NCBI GenBank assembly: GCA_016285075.1
Contig: JAEEQB010000023.1
Location: 1 to 64,000 of the forward strand
DNA: 64,000 nucleotides
From: Prevotella sp.
GTDB taxonomy: Bacteria; Bacteroidota; Bacteroidia; Bacteroidales; Bacteroidaceae
Direction: 5' to 3'
The notes below the pieces were generated by a model, which saw only the letters and a list, made by a program, of their open reading frames with translations, was not told the DNA's origin and did no database searches. Every line of letters begins with the position of its first letter. Position 1 is the stretch's first letter. Of this stretch, positions 25,625-34,565 are shown one piece after another. The position numbers were made by a program, and so were the translations under genes.

Positions 25625-28585
25625 ATGCCCATGATACTCATTCTGCGCCCACTGGAATGGTTCGGTATCGTGGGAGCAGAACTAAAGCGAGTGAGTTCCC
25701 TCAGCCAGTATATGATGGTGGAGGGAACTGTCATCAGCGATCATATAGGTGCCGATCAGAAGGACTTGCACGAGCTGGCCATGCTCTGCGAACAGCTGCG
25801 TCCTGCCAGCCTCTATGCCAAATATGCCAATCAGAAGGTATTCCGGCACGAGAAAGACTTCTGGGCAACGAAAGACACGACTGTCAGGTCGCATGTGAAA
25901 CGGATGGCAGACAAGTCTGTCATCAAGGCTGTCGGTCTGGCCGACCTGCTGGACATACCTATTCTCTACTGCGATGACAAGAAAACGCCCTTACGCATTT
26001 CCGAACAATTGAAGCTGGAAAGTGGCAGAGAGGTGACACCCGTCATGAACTTCCACCGCCACAGCGAGGGCACTACCTACCAGCTACAGCTCCGTATTGA
26101 CGGGAGTCTGGTGGAAAAGCCCTCTGAGCATCATCTCATTGTGCTTACCCACGAACCCGGTATGTTCGTGATTGACAGGTGTATCTGTTTCCTATGCAAC
26201 GGCTTCAGCGGAAAGCTGCTGTTGCCTTTTACAGGAAAACAGCAAGTAGAGATTCCCAGGAAGATGGAAAACGACTACTTCCACCGCTTCATCATGAAAC
26301 ATGTGGCACAGGCGGAGGTCAACGCCGAAGGGTTCGACATCACGGACATCAGCATCCAGCCACGTGCTTGCCTGACGGCAGAGACTGCCATCAACGGAAG
26401 TCACTTACTGATACTACGGTTCAGATATGGCAACTTGGAATACACACCTGATGCCATGTCCAGCGGTAAGGTCATGCTGACTGAGGAGCAGGGCAGCTTC
26501 AGATTTGTACGGCAACTGCGCAACAAGGACATAGAACGTCAACTGACTGAATGCTTGAAAGAGTTCCTGCCCAAGCAACCAAGCAGTTCCAACCTGACGG
26601 AGGGAACAAATATGATCAAATTCCCGTCACTTGGAAAGATGATAGAATGGTTGCGCGAATATGCCCCAAGACTGAAAGAACTGGGATTCGACGTTGTGCA
26701 GCCCTCTGAACACATCTATTATATAGGTCCGCTGAACGTAGAGCAGAGCGACACCTGGAACGGAGACTGGTTACAGACCGACGTAACGGTGATTGTAGAA
26801 GGCGACGGCAAGAACCAGCCGTCCGGGCAGTTGCGCATTCCCTTCCTCGACCTTCGCGACACCATATTAAGAGGTGAACAGGAGTATATGTTGCCTACTG
26901 GCGAGTTGCTGTTGATTCCACAAGAGTGGCTGAAACGCTACTCTGACCTGCTGCTGATAGGGATGAAGAAAGGCCAGGGTTTTCAACGACATAGAAGTCA
27001 GCTGCAAAAAGAAGAAGCTATTGACACACTTCAGGACAAGGGAGACACACTGCATGACTATTCTGCACCGCCCCCTCCCTCCTTACTCCGTGCCTCTCTA
27101 CGCCCCTATCAGCAGACGGGGTTCCAATGGCTATGGAAGAACTTCGTGGCGCAGACAGGCTGCTGTCTGTCGGACGAGATGGGACTTGGCAAGACCCTGC
27201 AAACCATCGCACTCCTGTTACGTTACAAGGAGGTGGCCAAGCCTGGGCCGACAGCCCTCCAGCCTCTGCCGGGAATGCTCTTCTCTGACGACGAGATGCG
27301 GGGAAGCACCCAGGAGGCATGTACAGAAGGATCATTCCATCTGCCCTATTACACCTCGCTTGTAGTAGCGCCTGCCTCAGTAGTTCATAACTGGCGTAAT
27401 GAATTGTCACGCTTCGCCCCCTCGCTTACGGTACTGACCTATACCGGCAACACCGCCCAAAGGAAGGACAAACGACTGGCAATCATGCGATGGGACATAG
27501 TGATCACTACCTACCGCACCTTGCTCAACGACATCGAACAGCTATCCAAGAATGAGTTCGGCATCATTGTGTTCGACGAGAGCCAAGCATTCAAGACCCC
27601 CACGTCGCTGATTCACCAGGCTGTCTGCCGGCTTCGTTCCTTACACTGTCTGGCACTCAGTGGTACGCCTGTAGAAAACAACCTGCAAGAGCTGTGGAGT
27701 CTGATGAACGTACTGAGTCCTCATCTGCTGGGTAGTGCACGGTCATTCCAGAACACCTTCATCAACCCTATAGCCAAACAGATGGAAGACAGCCGACGCG
27801 AACTGCTACGCCGTCTGATAGCCCCCTACTTCCTGAAACGTACCAAGGAAGAAGTGCTTGAAGACCTGCCAGAACGTCAGGATGAAATCATCGTCTGTCC
27901 GATGACCCATGAACAGGCAAGCCGCTATTCCGAGGAACTGTCGAAGGCCAGGAACGAATGGCTCGACCCACATGCCAATAGCAACAACAAGCAGATCCAT
28001 ATACTCGCTGCGCTGCAGCGACTGCGCCAAATAGCTAACGGTGAAGGAAAGCTCAACGTGGTCTTCGACCATTTGGAGAACCTGCGGCAAACCCAGCACA
28101 AAGTGCTCATCTTCAGTGAATATGTCACACTGCTGCAGCGTGTGGCCACCGGGATGACAAGCAGGGGCTGGACGTACGCCATGTTAACCGGACAGACCAA
28201 GCAACGTGAAGAGGTGATAGCACGTTTCCAAGTCCTGTCGCAGCGAGAGCAGACGCAAACGAGCTTCATCGCTGCCGAGTCGCCACAGGACTCGACCCAA
28301 GGTCAACAGTCGGCCGACTGCCAGTTCTTTCTCATCTCGCTGAAGGCGGGAGGAGTGGGACTGAATCTGACGGCTGCCGACTATGTGTTCCTGCTCGACC
28401 CATGGTGGAACCATGCTGCCGAAGAGCAGGCTATTGCCCGTGCCCACCGCATCGGTCAGAAACGCTCTATATTCGTCTATCGCTTCGTCTCATCCGGTAC
28501 ACTTGAAGAGCAGATTCTCACACTTCAAGACCGCAAGCAGTCGCTCATTGACAGTGTCATGCCATTTATATGCAACCCCAGCTGA
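25625..28585 (+). CDS. SNF2-family DEAD-like helicase/ATPase
   Basis: A 986-residue protein. The N-terminal half is a bacterial SNF2-associated region without recognised motifs. The ATPase follows: motif I DEMGLGKTLQT near 520, motif II DESQ ('IIVFDESQAFKTP') near 650, motif III 'LALSGTPVENNLQELW', and the C-terminal RecA domain with 'VGLNLTAADYVFLLDPWWN' and 'AIARAHRIGQKRSIFVYRFV'. Bacterial members such as RapA remodel protein-DNA complexes with double-stranded DNA translocation. It is convergent with the GH3 gene. Its start lies 28 bases after the sigma-operon protein gene. Confidence 0.92.
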   Translation: MPMILILRPLEWFGIVGAELKRVSSLSQYMMVEGTVISDHIGADQKDLHELAMLCEQLRPASLYAKYANQKVFRHEKDFWATKDTTVRSHVKRMADKSVIKAVGLADLLDIPILYCDDKKTPLRISEQLKLESGREVTPVMNFHRHSEGTTYQLQLRIDGSLVEKPSEHHLIVLTHEPGMFVIDRCICFLCNGFSGKLLLPFTGKQQVEIPRKMENDYFHRFIMKHVAQAEVNAEGFDITDISIQPRACLTAETAINGSHLLILRFRYGNLEYTPDAMSSGKVMLTEEQGSFRFVRQLRNKDIERQLTECLKEFLPKQPSSSNLTEGTNMIKFPSLGKMIEWLREYAPRLKELGFDVVQPSEHIYYIGPLNVEQSDTWNGDWLQTDVTVIVEGDGKNQPSGQLRIPFLDLRDTILRGEQEYMLPTGELLLIPQEWLKRYSDLLLIGMKKGQGFQRHRSQLQKEEAIDTLQDKGDTLHDYSAPPPPSLLRASLRPYQQTGFQWLWKNFVAQTGCCLSDEMGLGKTLQTIALLLRYKEVAKPGPTALQPLPGMLFSDDEMRGSTQEACTEGSFHLPYYTSLVVAPASVVHNWRNELSRFAPSLTVLTYTGNTAQRKDKRLAIMRWDIVITTYRTLLNDIEQLSKNEFGIIVFDESQAFKTPTSLIHQAVCRLRSLHCLALSGTPVENNLQELWSLMNVLSPHLLGSARSFQNTFINPIAKQMEDSRRELLRRLIAPYFLKRTKEEVLEDLPERQDEIIVCPMTHEQASRYSEELSKARNEWLDPHANSNNKQIHILAALQRLRQIANGEGKLNVVFDHLENLRQTQHKVLIFSEYVTLLQRVATGMTSRGWTYAMLTGQTKQREEVIARFQVLSQREQTQTSFIAAESPQDSTQGQQSADCQFFLISLKAGGVGLNLTAADYVFLLDPWWNHAAEEQAIARAHRIGQKRSIFVYRFVSSGTLEEQILTLQDRKQSLIDSVMPFICNPS

Positions 28586-28641
28586 TGCTCATGGTATATC
28601 CATAAGCAGGACACACTATCAGTACCCCCCCCCCGACATGC

Positions 28642-30960
28642 CTACAATGGCATGCTGGGTTTCATCACGTCATGACCCTTCACGGTCTTCTGCCTGGAGA
28701 GGCTGAAAGGTGCTGTGACGCGGATATCCTCTACACTGGCTCCGAAGCCGATGGTATATTTGCCGGCAGCGGTCTCCCAGGCCTGAGTGGTCTCGTTATA
28801 GGAAGCCATATCGCGGAGCGATAGTCTCATGGTAAGTGTCTCACTCTGTTTGGGCTGGAGTTCACGCGTCTTGGCAAACGCCTTCAGCTCGCGGGCAGGC
28901 TTCTCCAGTCCGCCAGCGGGAGCACTGACATAAAGTTCTACGACCTCTTTTCCTGCACGGTTGCCTGTATTGGTGACGGTGACAGACGCTGTAAGGCCAT
29001 CCTTGGTGGCTTTCACCACTGGCCTGCTATAAGAGAACGTGGTATAACTCAGACCGAAACCGAATGGATAAGACACCGGTTCATTGGCGGTGGTGAAGTG
29101 ACGATAACCCACATTGATGCCTTCTATGTGCTTGGTGTAATCTTGAAATTCCACCTTGTCGTTACCACGTCTTCGACCAAACGTATTAGCGGCAGGACGG
29201 ACATTGGGATAACTGGCACTCGACGGGAGGTCGATGAGATTGTTGGGCCATGTCATAGTGAGTTTGCCGGAAGGATAAGCCTTGCCAGTCAGTACATCGG
29301 CCACCGAATAGCCGCCCTCTTGTCCTGGCTGCCAGGCAAGGAGGATGGCATCGGGCATCGACTTCCATGAGGCAGTCTCAATGACATTACCCATATTGAG
29401 CACTACGACAACAGGCTTGCCGGCCAAGTGAAAGGCGTTGCAAACGTCCGTGATGAGCTGGCGTTCAACGTCATTGAGGGTGAAGTCACCGTCCTCCTTA
29501 CGGTCAGAGCCTTCGCCAGCCTGACGACCCAAGGTAATGATGGCAAGGTCGGACTCCTGAGCCTGGGCATTGATGATGGCACGGCTGACGGCCATCTCCG
29601 GCAACAGAGGCTTGCCCCAGAACCAGCCGCCCCGGGCAGAAGCCGCGGCTGTGAGGTTCTGCTGGTAAGTCTGATAACTCCTGTAGACGTCGGCAAGTTT
29701 CTTGTTCACCTTCAGTCCCGATTCAGTGAGCCCTTGCATCAGGTCAATGGTATAGGCTTTGTTCACATCGCCAGAGCCGGTGCCGCCGGCAATGAAGTCG
29801 TATGACGTGACACCGAAGACCGAGATGGTCTTCGAGCCATCCATCGGCAACGTCTGCCCTTCGTTCTTCAGAAGTACCATTCCCTCAGTAGCGCTGCGGC
29901 GTGTTACGTCAGCATGGGCCTTCAGGTCTGGCTTGTTAGAGTATTTGTAGGCACGGAAAGCGGGTGTCTTGACGAGATACTGCAAAATGCGCTTGACGCA
30001 GATGTCAAGGTCGGACTCTTTCAAGACACCGCTCTTCACCTTGTCAATAATATCCTTGATCTGAGACTCGTTGCCTGGTTCCATCAGGTCGTTGCCTGCC
30101 TGAATCTGAGCAGCAGTATTGCGCAGGCCTGTCCAGTCGGTCATGACGATGCCGTTGAACCCCCATTCATCGCGCAGAATGGTGGTGAGCAGTTCACCGT
30201 TCTCCTGAGTGAAGGGTCCGTTGAGGCGGTTATAGGACGACATCACCGTCCAGGGAGCAGCCTCACGCACGGCAATCTCAAAGCCTTTCAGGTAAATCTC
30301 GCGCAGGGCACGCTGTGACATCACCTCGTCAACGCCCATGCGATTGGTCTCCTGAGAGTTACCGGCAAAATGCTTGACAGAGGTTCCCACACCCTGACTC
30401 TGCACTCCACGGACGTAGGCCGCAGCAATCTTTCCCGTCACAAGTGGGTCTTCGGAATAATACTCGAAGTTACGGCCGCAAAGCGGTGAACGGTGAATGT
30501 TCATGCCGGGAGCGAGCAATACGTCGCAACCATATTCCAAAACCTCGTTACCTATGCACTTTCCCACCTCCTCAACGAGTTGGGTGTTCCAAGTACAGGC
30601 GAGCGCAGTACCCACTGGGAACCCTGTGCAGAAATAGGTATTGGTGTCGTTGTCGCGTCTGGGACTGATTCTTACACCTGCAGGACCGTCAGTGAGAACC
30701 GTAGAGGGAATGCCAAGCCGGGGAATGGCCTGAGTGGCACCGGCAGCACCAGGCACACGTTGAGCATGCCCGCCAATCATACCATTGTCGCCTGCAGTTG
30801 ATATCTGGCGGTTACCGCCTACGACGAGCATGGCTTTCTCCTCAAGCGTCATGGCTTTGAGAACTTCATCCACATTGTTTGCTTGTAGTTTCACTTGCGC
30901 AGTGATGGTACTGACACTCATAAAGAATAGAGCACAGATGTTTAGAATCGTTTTTTTCAT
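28642..30960 (-). CDS. Secreted GH3 beta-glucosidase-type enzyme
   Basis: A 772-residue enzyme from the chosen start. I start at 30960 (MKKTILNICALFF), because the promoter at 30985-31015 leaves a 20-base leader and a signal peptide follows directly. GH3 N-domain: 'VLTDGPAGVRISPRRD', 'GVDEVMSQRALREIYLKGFE' and the nucleophile Asp in GIVMTDWTG near 280. C-domain: 'VVLNMGNVIETASW' and 'AWQPGQEGGYSVADVLTG'. A fibronectin-like end with 'VTNTGNRAGKEVVELYV' completes it. It releases terminal beta-linked glucose or related sugars. The 3' end carries a CATGCC/GGCATG hairpin followed on the minus strand by a run of ten G. Confidence 0.94.
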   Translation of the reverse strand: MKKTILNICALFFMSVSTITAQVKLQANNVDEVLKAMTLEEKAMLVVGGNRQISTAGDNGMIGGHAQRVPGAAGATQAIPRLGIPSTVLTDGPAGVRISPRRDNDTNTYFCTGFPVGTALACTWNTQLVEEVGKCIGNEVLEYGCDVLLAPGMNIHRSPLCGRNFEYYSEDPLVTGKIAAAYVRGVQSQGVGTSVKHFAGNSQETNRMGVDEVMSQRALREIYLKGFEIAVREAAPWTVMSSYNRLNGPFTQENGELLTTILRDEWGFNGIVMTDWTGLRNTAAQIQAGNDLMEPGNESQIKDIIDKVKSGVLKESDLDICVKRILQYLVKTPAFRAYKYSNKPDLKAHADVTRRSATEGMVLLKNEGQTLPMDGSKTISVFGVTSYDFIAGGTGSGDVNKAYTIDLMQGLTESGLKVNKKLADVYRSYQTYQQNLTAAASARGGWFWGKPLLPEMAVSRAIINAQAQESDLAIITLGRQAGEGSDRKEDGDFTLNDVERQLITDVCNAFHLAGKPVVVVLNMGNVIETASWKSMPDAILLAWQPGQEGGYSVADVLTGKAYPSGKLTMTWPNNLIDLPSSASYPNVRPAANTFGRRRGNDKVEFQDYTKHIEGINVGYRHFTTANEPVSYPFGFGLSYTTFSYSRPVVKATKDGLTASVTVTNTGNRAGKEVVELYVSAPAGGLEKPARELKAFAKTRELQPKQSETLTMRLSLRDMASYNETTQAWETAAGKYTIGFGASVEDIRVTAPFSLSRQKTVKGHDVMKPSMPL

Positions 30961-30984
30961 AATAATGACATTTTGTTGGCAGTG

Positions 30985-31015
30985 CAAAGATATAAAAAGG
31001 TGTGCTATCCGCAAA
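30985..31015 (-). promoter_or_regulatory. Promoter of the GH3 gene
   Basis: On the minus strand TTTG (31012-31015) and TATCTTTG (30985-30992) are separated by 19 bases. It fixes the GH3 start at 30960. Confidence 0.75.
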
Positions 31016-31365
31016 GAAATACATACCTTTTTTATATAAGTTTAGTAGTTTCCTGTTAACCACACACGAATCTGCATTGATGATCATGACTCGACTTTCA
31101 CAAATAAGAAACGGACTGAAAGGTCAAAAGCTTACAGCAGCTACCCCTTCAGGACGCACTTGCAAAAGTTGAATGATCATGACTGATTCTGGTGCTTTTT
31201 ACACATTTCCCAGACTAGTACAAAAAAAAATCTCACAGAAAATGATGTTATTTCGATTCATTTCCTTACCTTTGCACATTGAAAAGTAGGTGACTATCGT
31301 GAAAGCTCCCCAATAGCTATAATGAACCTTACCTCGAGATATTTGTGTAACTTTTTTGCATCGGT
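31016..31365. other. Divergent intergenic region
   Basis: About 350 bases between the GH3 and SpoIIE-type genes. TGATCATGACT occurs at 31081-31091 and 31174-31184; each copy contains the palindrome ATGATCAT with its flank, a possible regulator site. TACCTTTG at 31267-31274 is a good -7 box for the gene at 31366, but no clear TTTG lies 19-21 bases before it. Confidence 0.45.
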
Positions 31366-33210
31366 ATGAAAAAGATTGTCTATCGGATTGTATTGTTGTT
31401 CCTGCTGCTGGCAACAGGTGGTGTTGGCAGTTGGGCTAAAGAACAGTTGCCCCGGAAGCTCCAGGACCTTAGTGACGAAGTCTATCGTTACTATAGCTTG
31501 CGCAACACGGAATCCTTCTTTGACGCCGCAAGTCGGTTGAAGGATGCCACAGAGTTTTCCGACTTTAAAGAGACCTATTATCGTACCTGCAGCTACGAGG
31601 CCATCTATATGTTCGAGTATGTCGACCGCAAGAAGGGCGTACAACTGGCACATGACATTTATCATCATGCCAAATCGAACAACAGTAATGTCGGCACGTA
31701 TTTCGCCACCTTCACCCTAGGCACCATCCGCGAACAGTCAGGCAATATGGGACTGGCTGAAAAGAGTTTCCTTCAGGCGCTGAAACTGAAGGAAAAGTAC
31801 CTGCCCGAAGAGAGTGCTGCCCCTTGCTACTTAGGACTCTGCGAGGTTACGCTTCACAGGAAGGATTACGAGGAGGTGAAGGAGTATGCCCGCAAGGCGC
31901 TGAATGAGCCTGGCATCATGCCGATGAACCAGATTACTGCCTGGAGCTATAAGTGCCTGGCCCGTTACAACGAGGGTGACAGCCTCGGGTTTGAAAATGC
32001 CTATAAGGAACGTGCTCAGCTGATAGCCGAATATGGTGGCCAGGGAGGCTTGTTCGGAGAGCTCATCAACGTCTATCTGGCCAAGAACCGCAAGCAGTGG
32101 CAGCTGGCCCTTGAACGTACGGAAAAACTAGTACACATGCAGAACAAATGTGCACAGAAGGCTTCCATCTACGAACACATGGGAAACTGGAAAGAGGCTC
32201 TCTATTGGCAGAAACAAACGCGTGCGGTCATTGACTCCATCCAGTCATCAGAGGCGCGCTCCCAGATGAACGAGTTCGACACCGAACTGTCCATTACATA
32301 CGCTGAAAACGAGGTAAAGGAACAAGAGCTGGCCAAAGAGCATCTGCTGCTTTACGGAGGTGGTGTCATCGCACTAATCGTCATCGGATTCATGGCCATT
32401 ATAGGTATTCGCAGATCCAAGCACATAAAACGCCTGCAGAGCATACACCGCAAGCTGCAGGATGCCTACGACCAGCTGGAGGTGACCACCCAGGCCAAGG
32501 AGCGCATAGAGAGCGAGCTGCGCATAGCACGCGAGATACAGAAACGCATGCTGCCGCATGTATTCCCCAAACGCAGGGATGTCGACATCTATGCCATGAT
32601 GACCCCTGCCAAAGAGGTCGGTGGCGACCTTTACGGCTATGCCCTGATTGGCGACCTGCTCTATTTCTGTGTGGGCGATGTGAGTGGCAAGGGTGTGCCC
32701 GCAGCCCTCTACATGGCCGAGGTGACACGTATGTTCCGCACATTGGTGGACGGCCGTCTGGCACCCAACGACATTGCCACGCGACTCAATCATGCACTGG
32801 TGGAGGACAACGACCAGGGCATGTTTGTCACCATGTTCATCGGACTCATCGACCTCAAGACGGCCGAGATGAACTTCTGTAATGCCGGTCACAATCCCCC
32901 CCTGCTCAATGGCGAGTTCATGAAGATAGAGTCCAACGCTCCTCTTGGACTGTGGTCGGAAATAAAGTTTGAAGGCGAGAAGGTGGACAACATGCACGGA
33001 AAGACGCTTTTCGTCTATACCGATGGCATCAACGAAGCAGAGAACATCCATAAGGAACAGTTTGGTGACGAGCGTCTGAAATCCTTGTTACAGAAAGACT
33101 GGGGCGATGCCCGCCAGACATCAGAGACCATTCACAAGGCCGTAGAAGACTTCGTTGGCGAAGCAGAACCCAGCGATGACCTTACGAAGATGTGTATCAA
33201 GATGAAGTAG
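31366..33210 (+). CDS. TPR-sensor membrane protein with SpoIIE-type PP2C phosphatase domain
   Basis: A 614-residue protein. Signal peptide (1-24), then a periplasmic helical repeat region (about 30-310) with TPR-like units ('AEKSFLQALKLKEKYLP', 'EVKEYARKALNE'). One membrane helix follows ('LLYGGGVIALIVIGFMAIIG', near 325), then a short coiled coil (355-400) and a SpoIIE/RsbU phosphatase (about 410-614) with 'PAKEVGGDLYGY', 'VGDVSGKGVPAALYMA', 'NAGHNPPLL' and 'YTDGINEAEN'. Such enzymes dephosphorylate anti-anti-sigma or similar proteins. It probably passes an envelope signal to a partner-switching pathway; no partner gene is adjacent. Confidence 0.9.
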   Translation: MKKIVYRIVLLFLLLATGGVGSWAKEQLPRKLQDLSDEVYRYYSLRNTESFFDAASRLKDATEFSDFKETYYRTCSYEAIYMFEYVDRKKGVQLAHDIYHHAKSNNSNVGTYFATFTLGTIREQSGNMGLAEKSFLQALKLKEKYLPEESAAPCYLGLCEVTLHRKDYEEVKEYARKALNEPGIMPMNQITAWSYKCLARYNEGDSLGFENAYKERAQLIAEYGGQGGLFGELINVYLAKNRKQWQLALERTEKLVHMQNKCAQKASIYEHMGNWKEALYWQKQTRAVIDSIQSSEARSQMNEFDTELSITYAENEVKEQELAKEHLLLYGGGVIALIVIGFMAIIGIRRSKHIKRLQSIHRKLQDAYDQLEVTTQAKERIESELRIAREIQKRMLPHVFPKRRDVDIYAMMTPAKEVGGDLYGYALIGDLLYFCVGDVSGKGVPAALYMAEVTRMFRTLVDGRLAPNDIATRLNHALVEDNDQGMFVTMFIGLIDLKTAEMNFCNAGHNPPLLNGEFMKIESNAPLGLWSEIKFEGEKVDNMHGKTLFVYTDGINEAENIHKEQFGDERLKSLLQKDWGDARQTSETIHKAVEDFVGEAEPSDDLTKMCIKMK

Positions 33211-33211
33211 C

Positions 33212-33238
33212 ACCCTGAAACGGGGCTTGGCATTTTTT
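33212..33238. terminator. Possible terminator between convergent genes
   Basis: CCC-TGAAA-CGGGG forms a short stem 14 bases before a run of seven T, between the SpoIIE-type gene (+) and the glycosyltransferase gene (-). The stem is short, so the call is weak. Confidence 0.35.
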
Positions 33239-33243
33239 TAATC

Positions 33244-34509
33244 CTATCTGAGTAATTCGTCGTACAGTTCGGCCAACTGCCTTGCGGCAGCCATGTCATC
33301 ATAACGTTCATAGGCTAATGCCAATGCATGTCTTTGACATTGTTTATATCGCTGTTCGTCTGTCAGCATCTCTTCCAAAGCATCAGCCAGGTGTTGAGCG
33401 TCATTAGGCTCATAAATCAGACCGCCATCCCCGACTATCTCGGCAAACGAGCCTGTATTGGGTTCAACGGCAGGCCTTCCTGCAGCAAAGGCCTCGCAAA
33501 GATACAGCCCTACCCCCTCCTGAAAACGCAGCGGCACGGAAAGAACCGTTATCTTGCGGTAGAAACCGGCATGTTCGTCCATGTCGTAAGTATCTTCTAT
33601 GACTACATCATCGGCGTATGGTTTCAAGGTGCGTTTCACCTGCTTCACAAGTTTCCTGTCAGGGCTCATGTATCCCCCGCCAATGCGTAGCTTGAGGTTG
33701 GGAACCGTGCCACGTTGTTTCAGCAGCACGAAGGCATCAGCCAGGATGTCCAGCCCGTCGAGTTCATTCATGCGGTAGAAGAAGCCGATGGTTGGGTCAG
33801 CAGGATATTCTTCGGACTGGTACTTGGTCACATCGACGCCAGGATATATCACATTCACATGTCCTAACTGCGGCAGTCTGACATTTACAATCTGCTGATA
33901 GTAATAACTGGTGGTGATGAACCGATCCACATACTTGGCATTTGCCAAAACGCCTTGCCAGGCTTTTTCCGCAAACTCGCTCTTCAGACTGTCAATCCAC
34001 ACCTCTTCGTCTTGCAAGGAGCAGACAATGGGAATATTCGTTTCTTTCTTTAGCTCTTTAGCGATGCCAAGCAACAACGACGAGGATAGCTGTATCACAT
34101 CGGGCTTCTCAGCCTGTCTCACCCATTCAGTCAATTGCCTTACATTCTCCTCAAATGCCACCCCCTCGCCTTCTATCATGCTGAGTGTCATACCCTCCAT
34201 GCCCTCAGCAGAGGTTGTGCCAGACAACGAGGAGGCCATATCGAGCAAAACGTCAGACCCCAACATGCGTTTCATCCACGATGGCATCCTGCGATTACAG
34301 AATATTTTCTGTTCCAAAAAGTAAGTGGTGGCAGGGAAGAACAACGGCACATCGCCTTGAAACGAGGCTTGTTTCAGAGGCAGATACAGGGGCATGATGA
34401 CCACGTCGTGACCAGCCTTCCGCAGCGCCGATGCCTGCAGGCTGTCACGGAAACAGTTGCCGCAATAGAACGAATCCCCCGATCCTGGTAGTATAAAAAG
34501 TATTTTCAT
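33244..34509 (-). CDS. GT4-family glycosyltransferase
   Basis: A 421-residue GT-B enzyme. N-terminal domain 'MKILFILPGSGDSFYCGNCF' with a Gly-rich loop. The C-terminal domain has 'VNVIYPGVDVTKYQ', 'LKLRIGGGYMSPDRKLVKQV' and the donor-binding 'EGVGLYLCEAFAAGRPAVE' near 345 with the family's Glu-X7-Glu pattern. It transfers sugar from an activated donor, most likely to a surface polysaccharide or lipid. Acceptor and donor cannot be read. CAAATGTA at 34548-34555 (TACATTTG on the minus strand) is a plausible -7 box, and the flanks TACATTT/AAATGTA are palindromic. Confidence 0.88.
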   Translation of the reverse strand: MKILFILPGSGDSFYCGNCFRDSLQASALRKAGHDVVIMPLYLPLKQASFQGDVPLFFPATTYFLEQKIFCNRRMPSWMKRMLGSDVLLDMASSLSGTTSAEGMEGMTLSMIEGEGVAFEENVRQLTEWVRQAEKPDVIQLSSSLLLGIAKELKKETNIPIVCSLQDEEVWIDSLKSEFAEKAWQGVLANAKYVDRFITTSYYYQQIVNVRLPQLGHVNVIYPGVDVTKYQSEEYPADPTIGFFYRMNELDGLDILADAFVLLKQRGTVPNLKLRIGGGYMSPDRKLVKQVKRTLKPYADDVVIEDTYDMDEHAGFYRKITVLSVPLRFQEGVGLYLCEAFAAGRPAVEPNTGSFAEIVGDGGLIYEPNDAQHLADALEEMLTDEQRYKQCQRHALALAYERYDDMAAARQLAELYDELLR

Positions 34510-34565
34510 TCCGTCTGTCTTTCTTTATTCCTACATTTAGTAATCGTCAAATGTAATCTCAGCTA

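Noticed and set aside
32374-33051. 225-residue minus-strand frame inside the SpoIIE-type gene
   Set aside because: Antisense shadow; the His/Val-rich translation is typical of reversed coding DNA.
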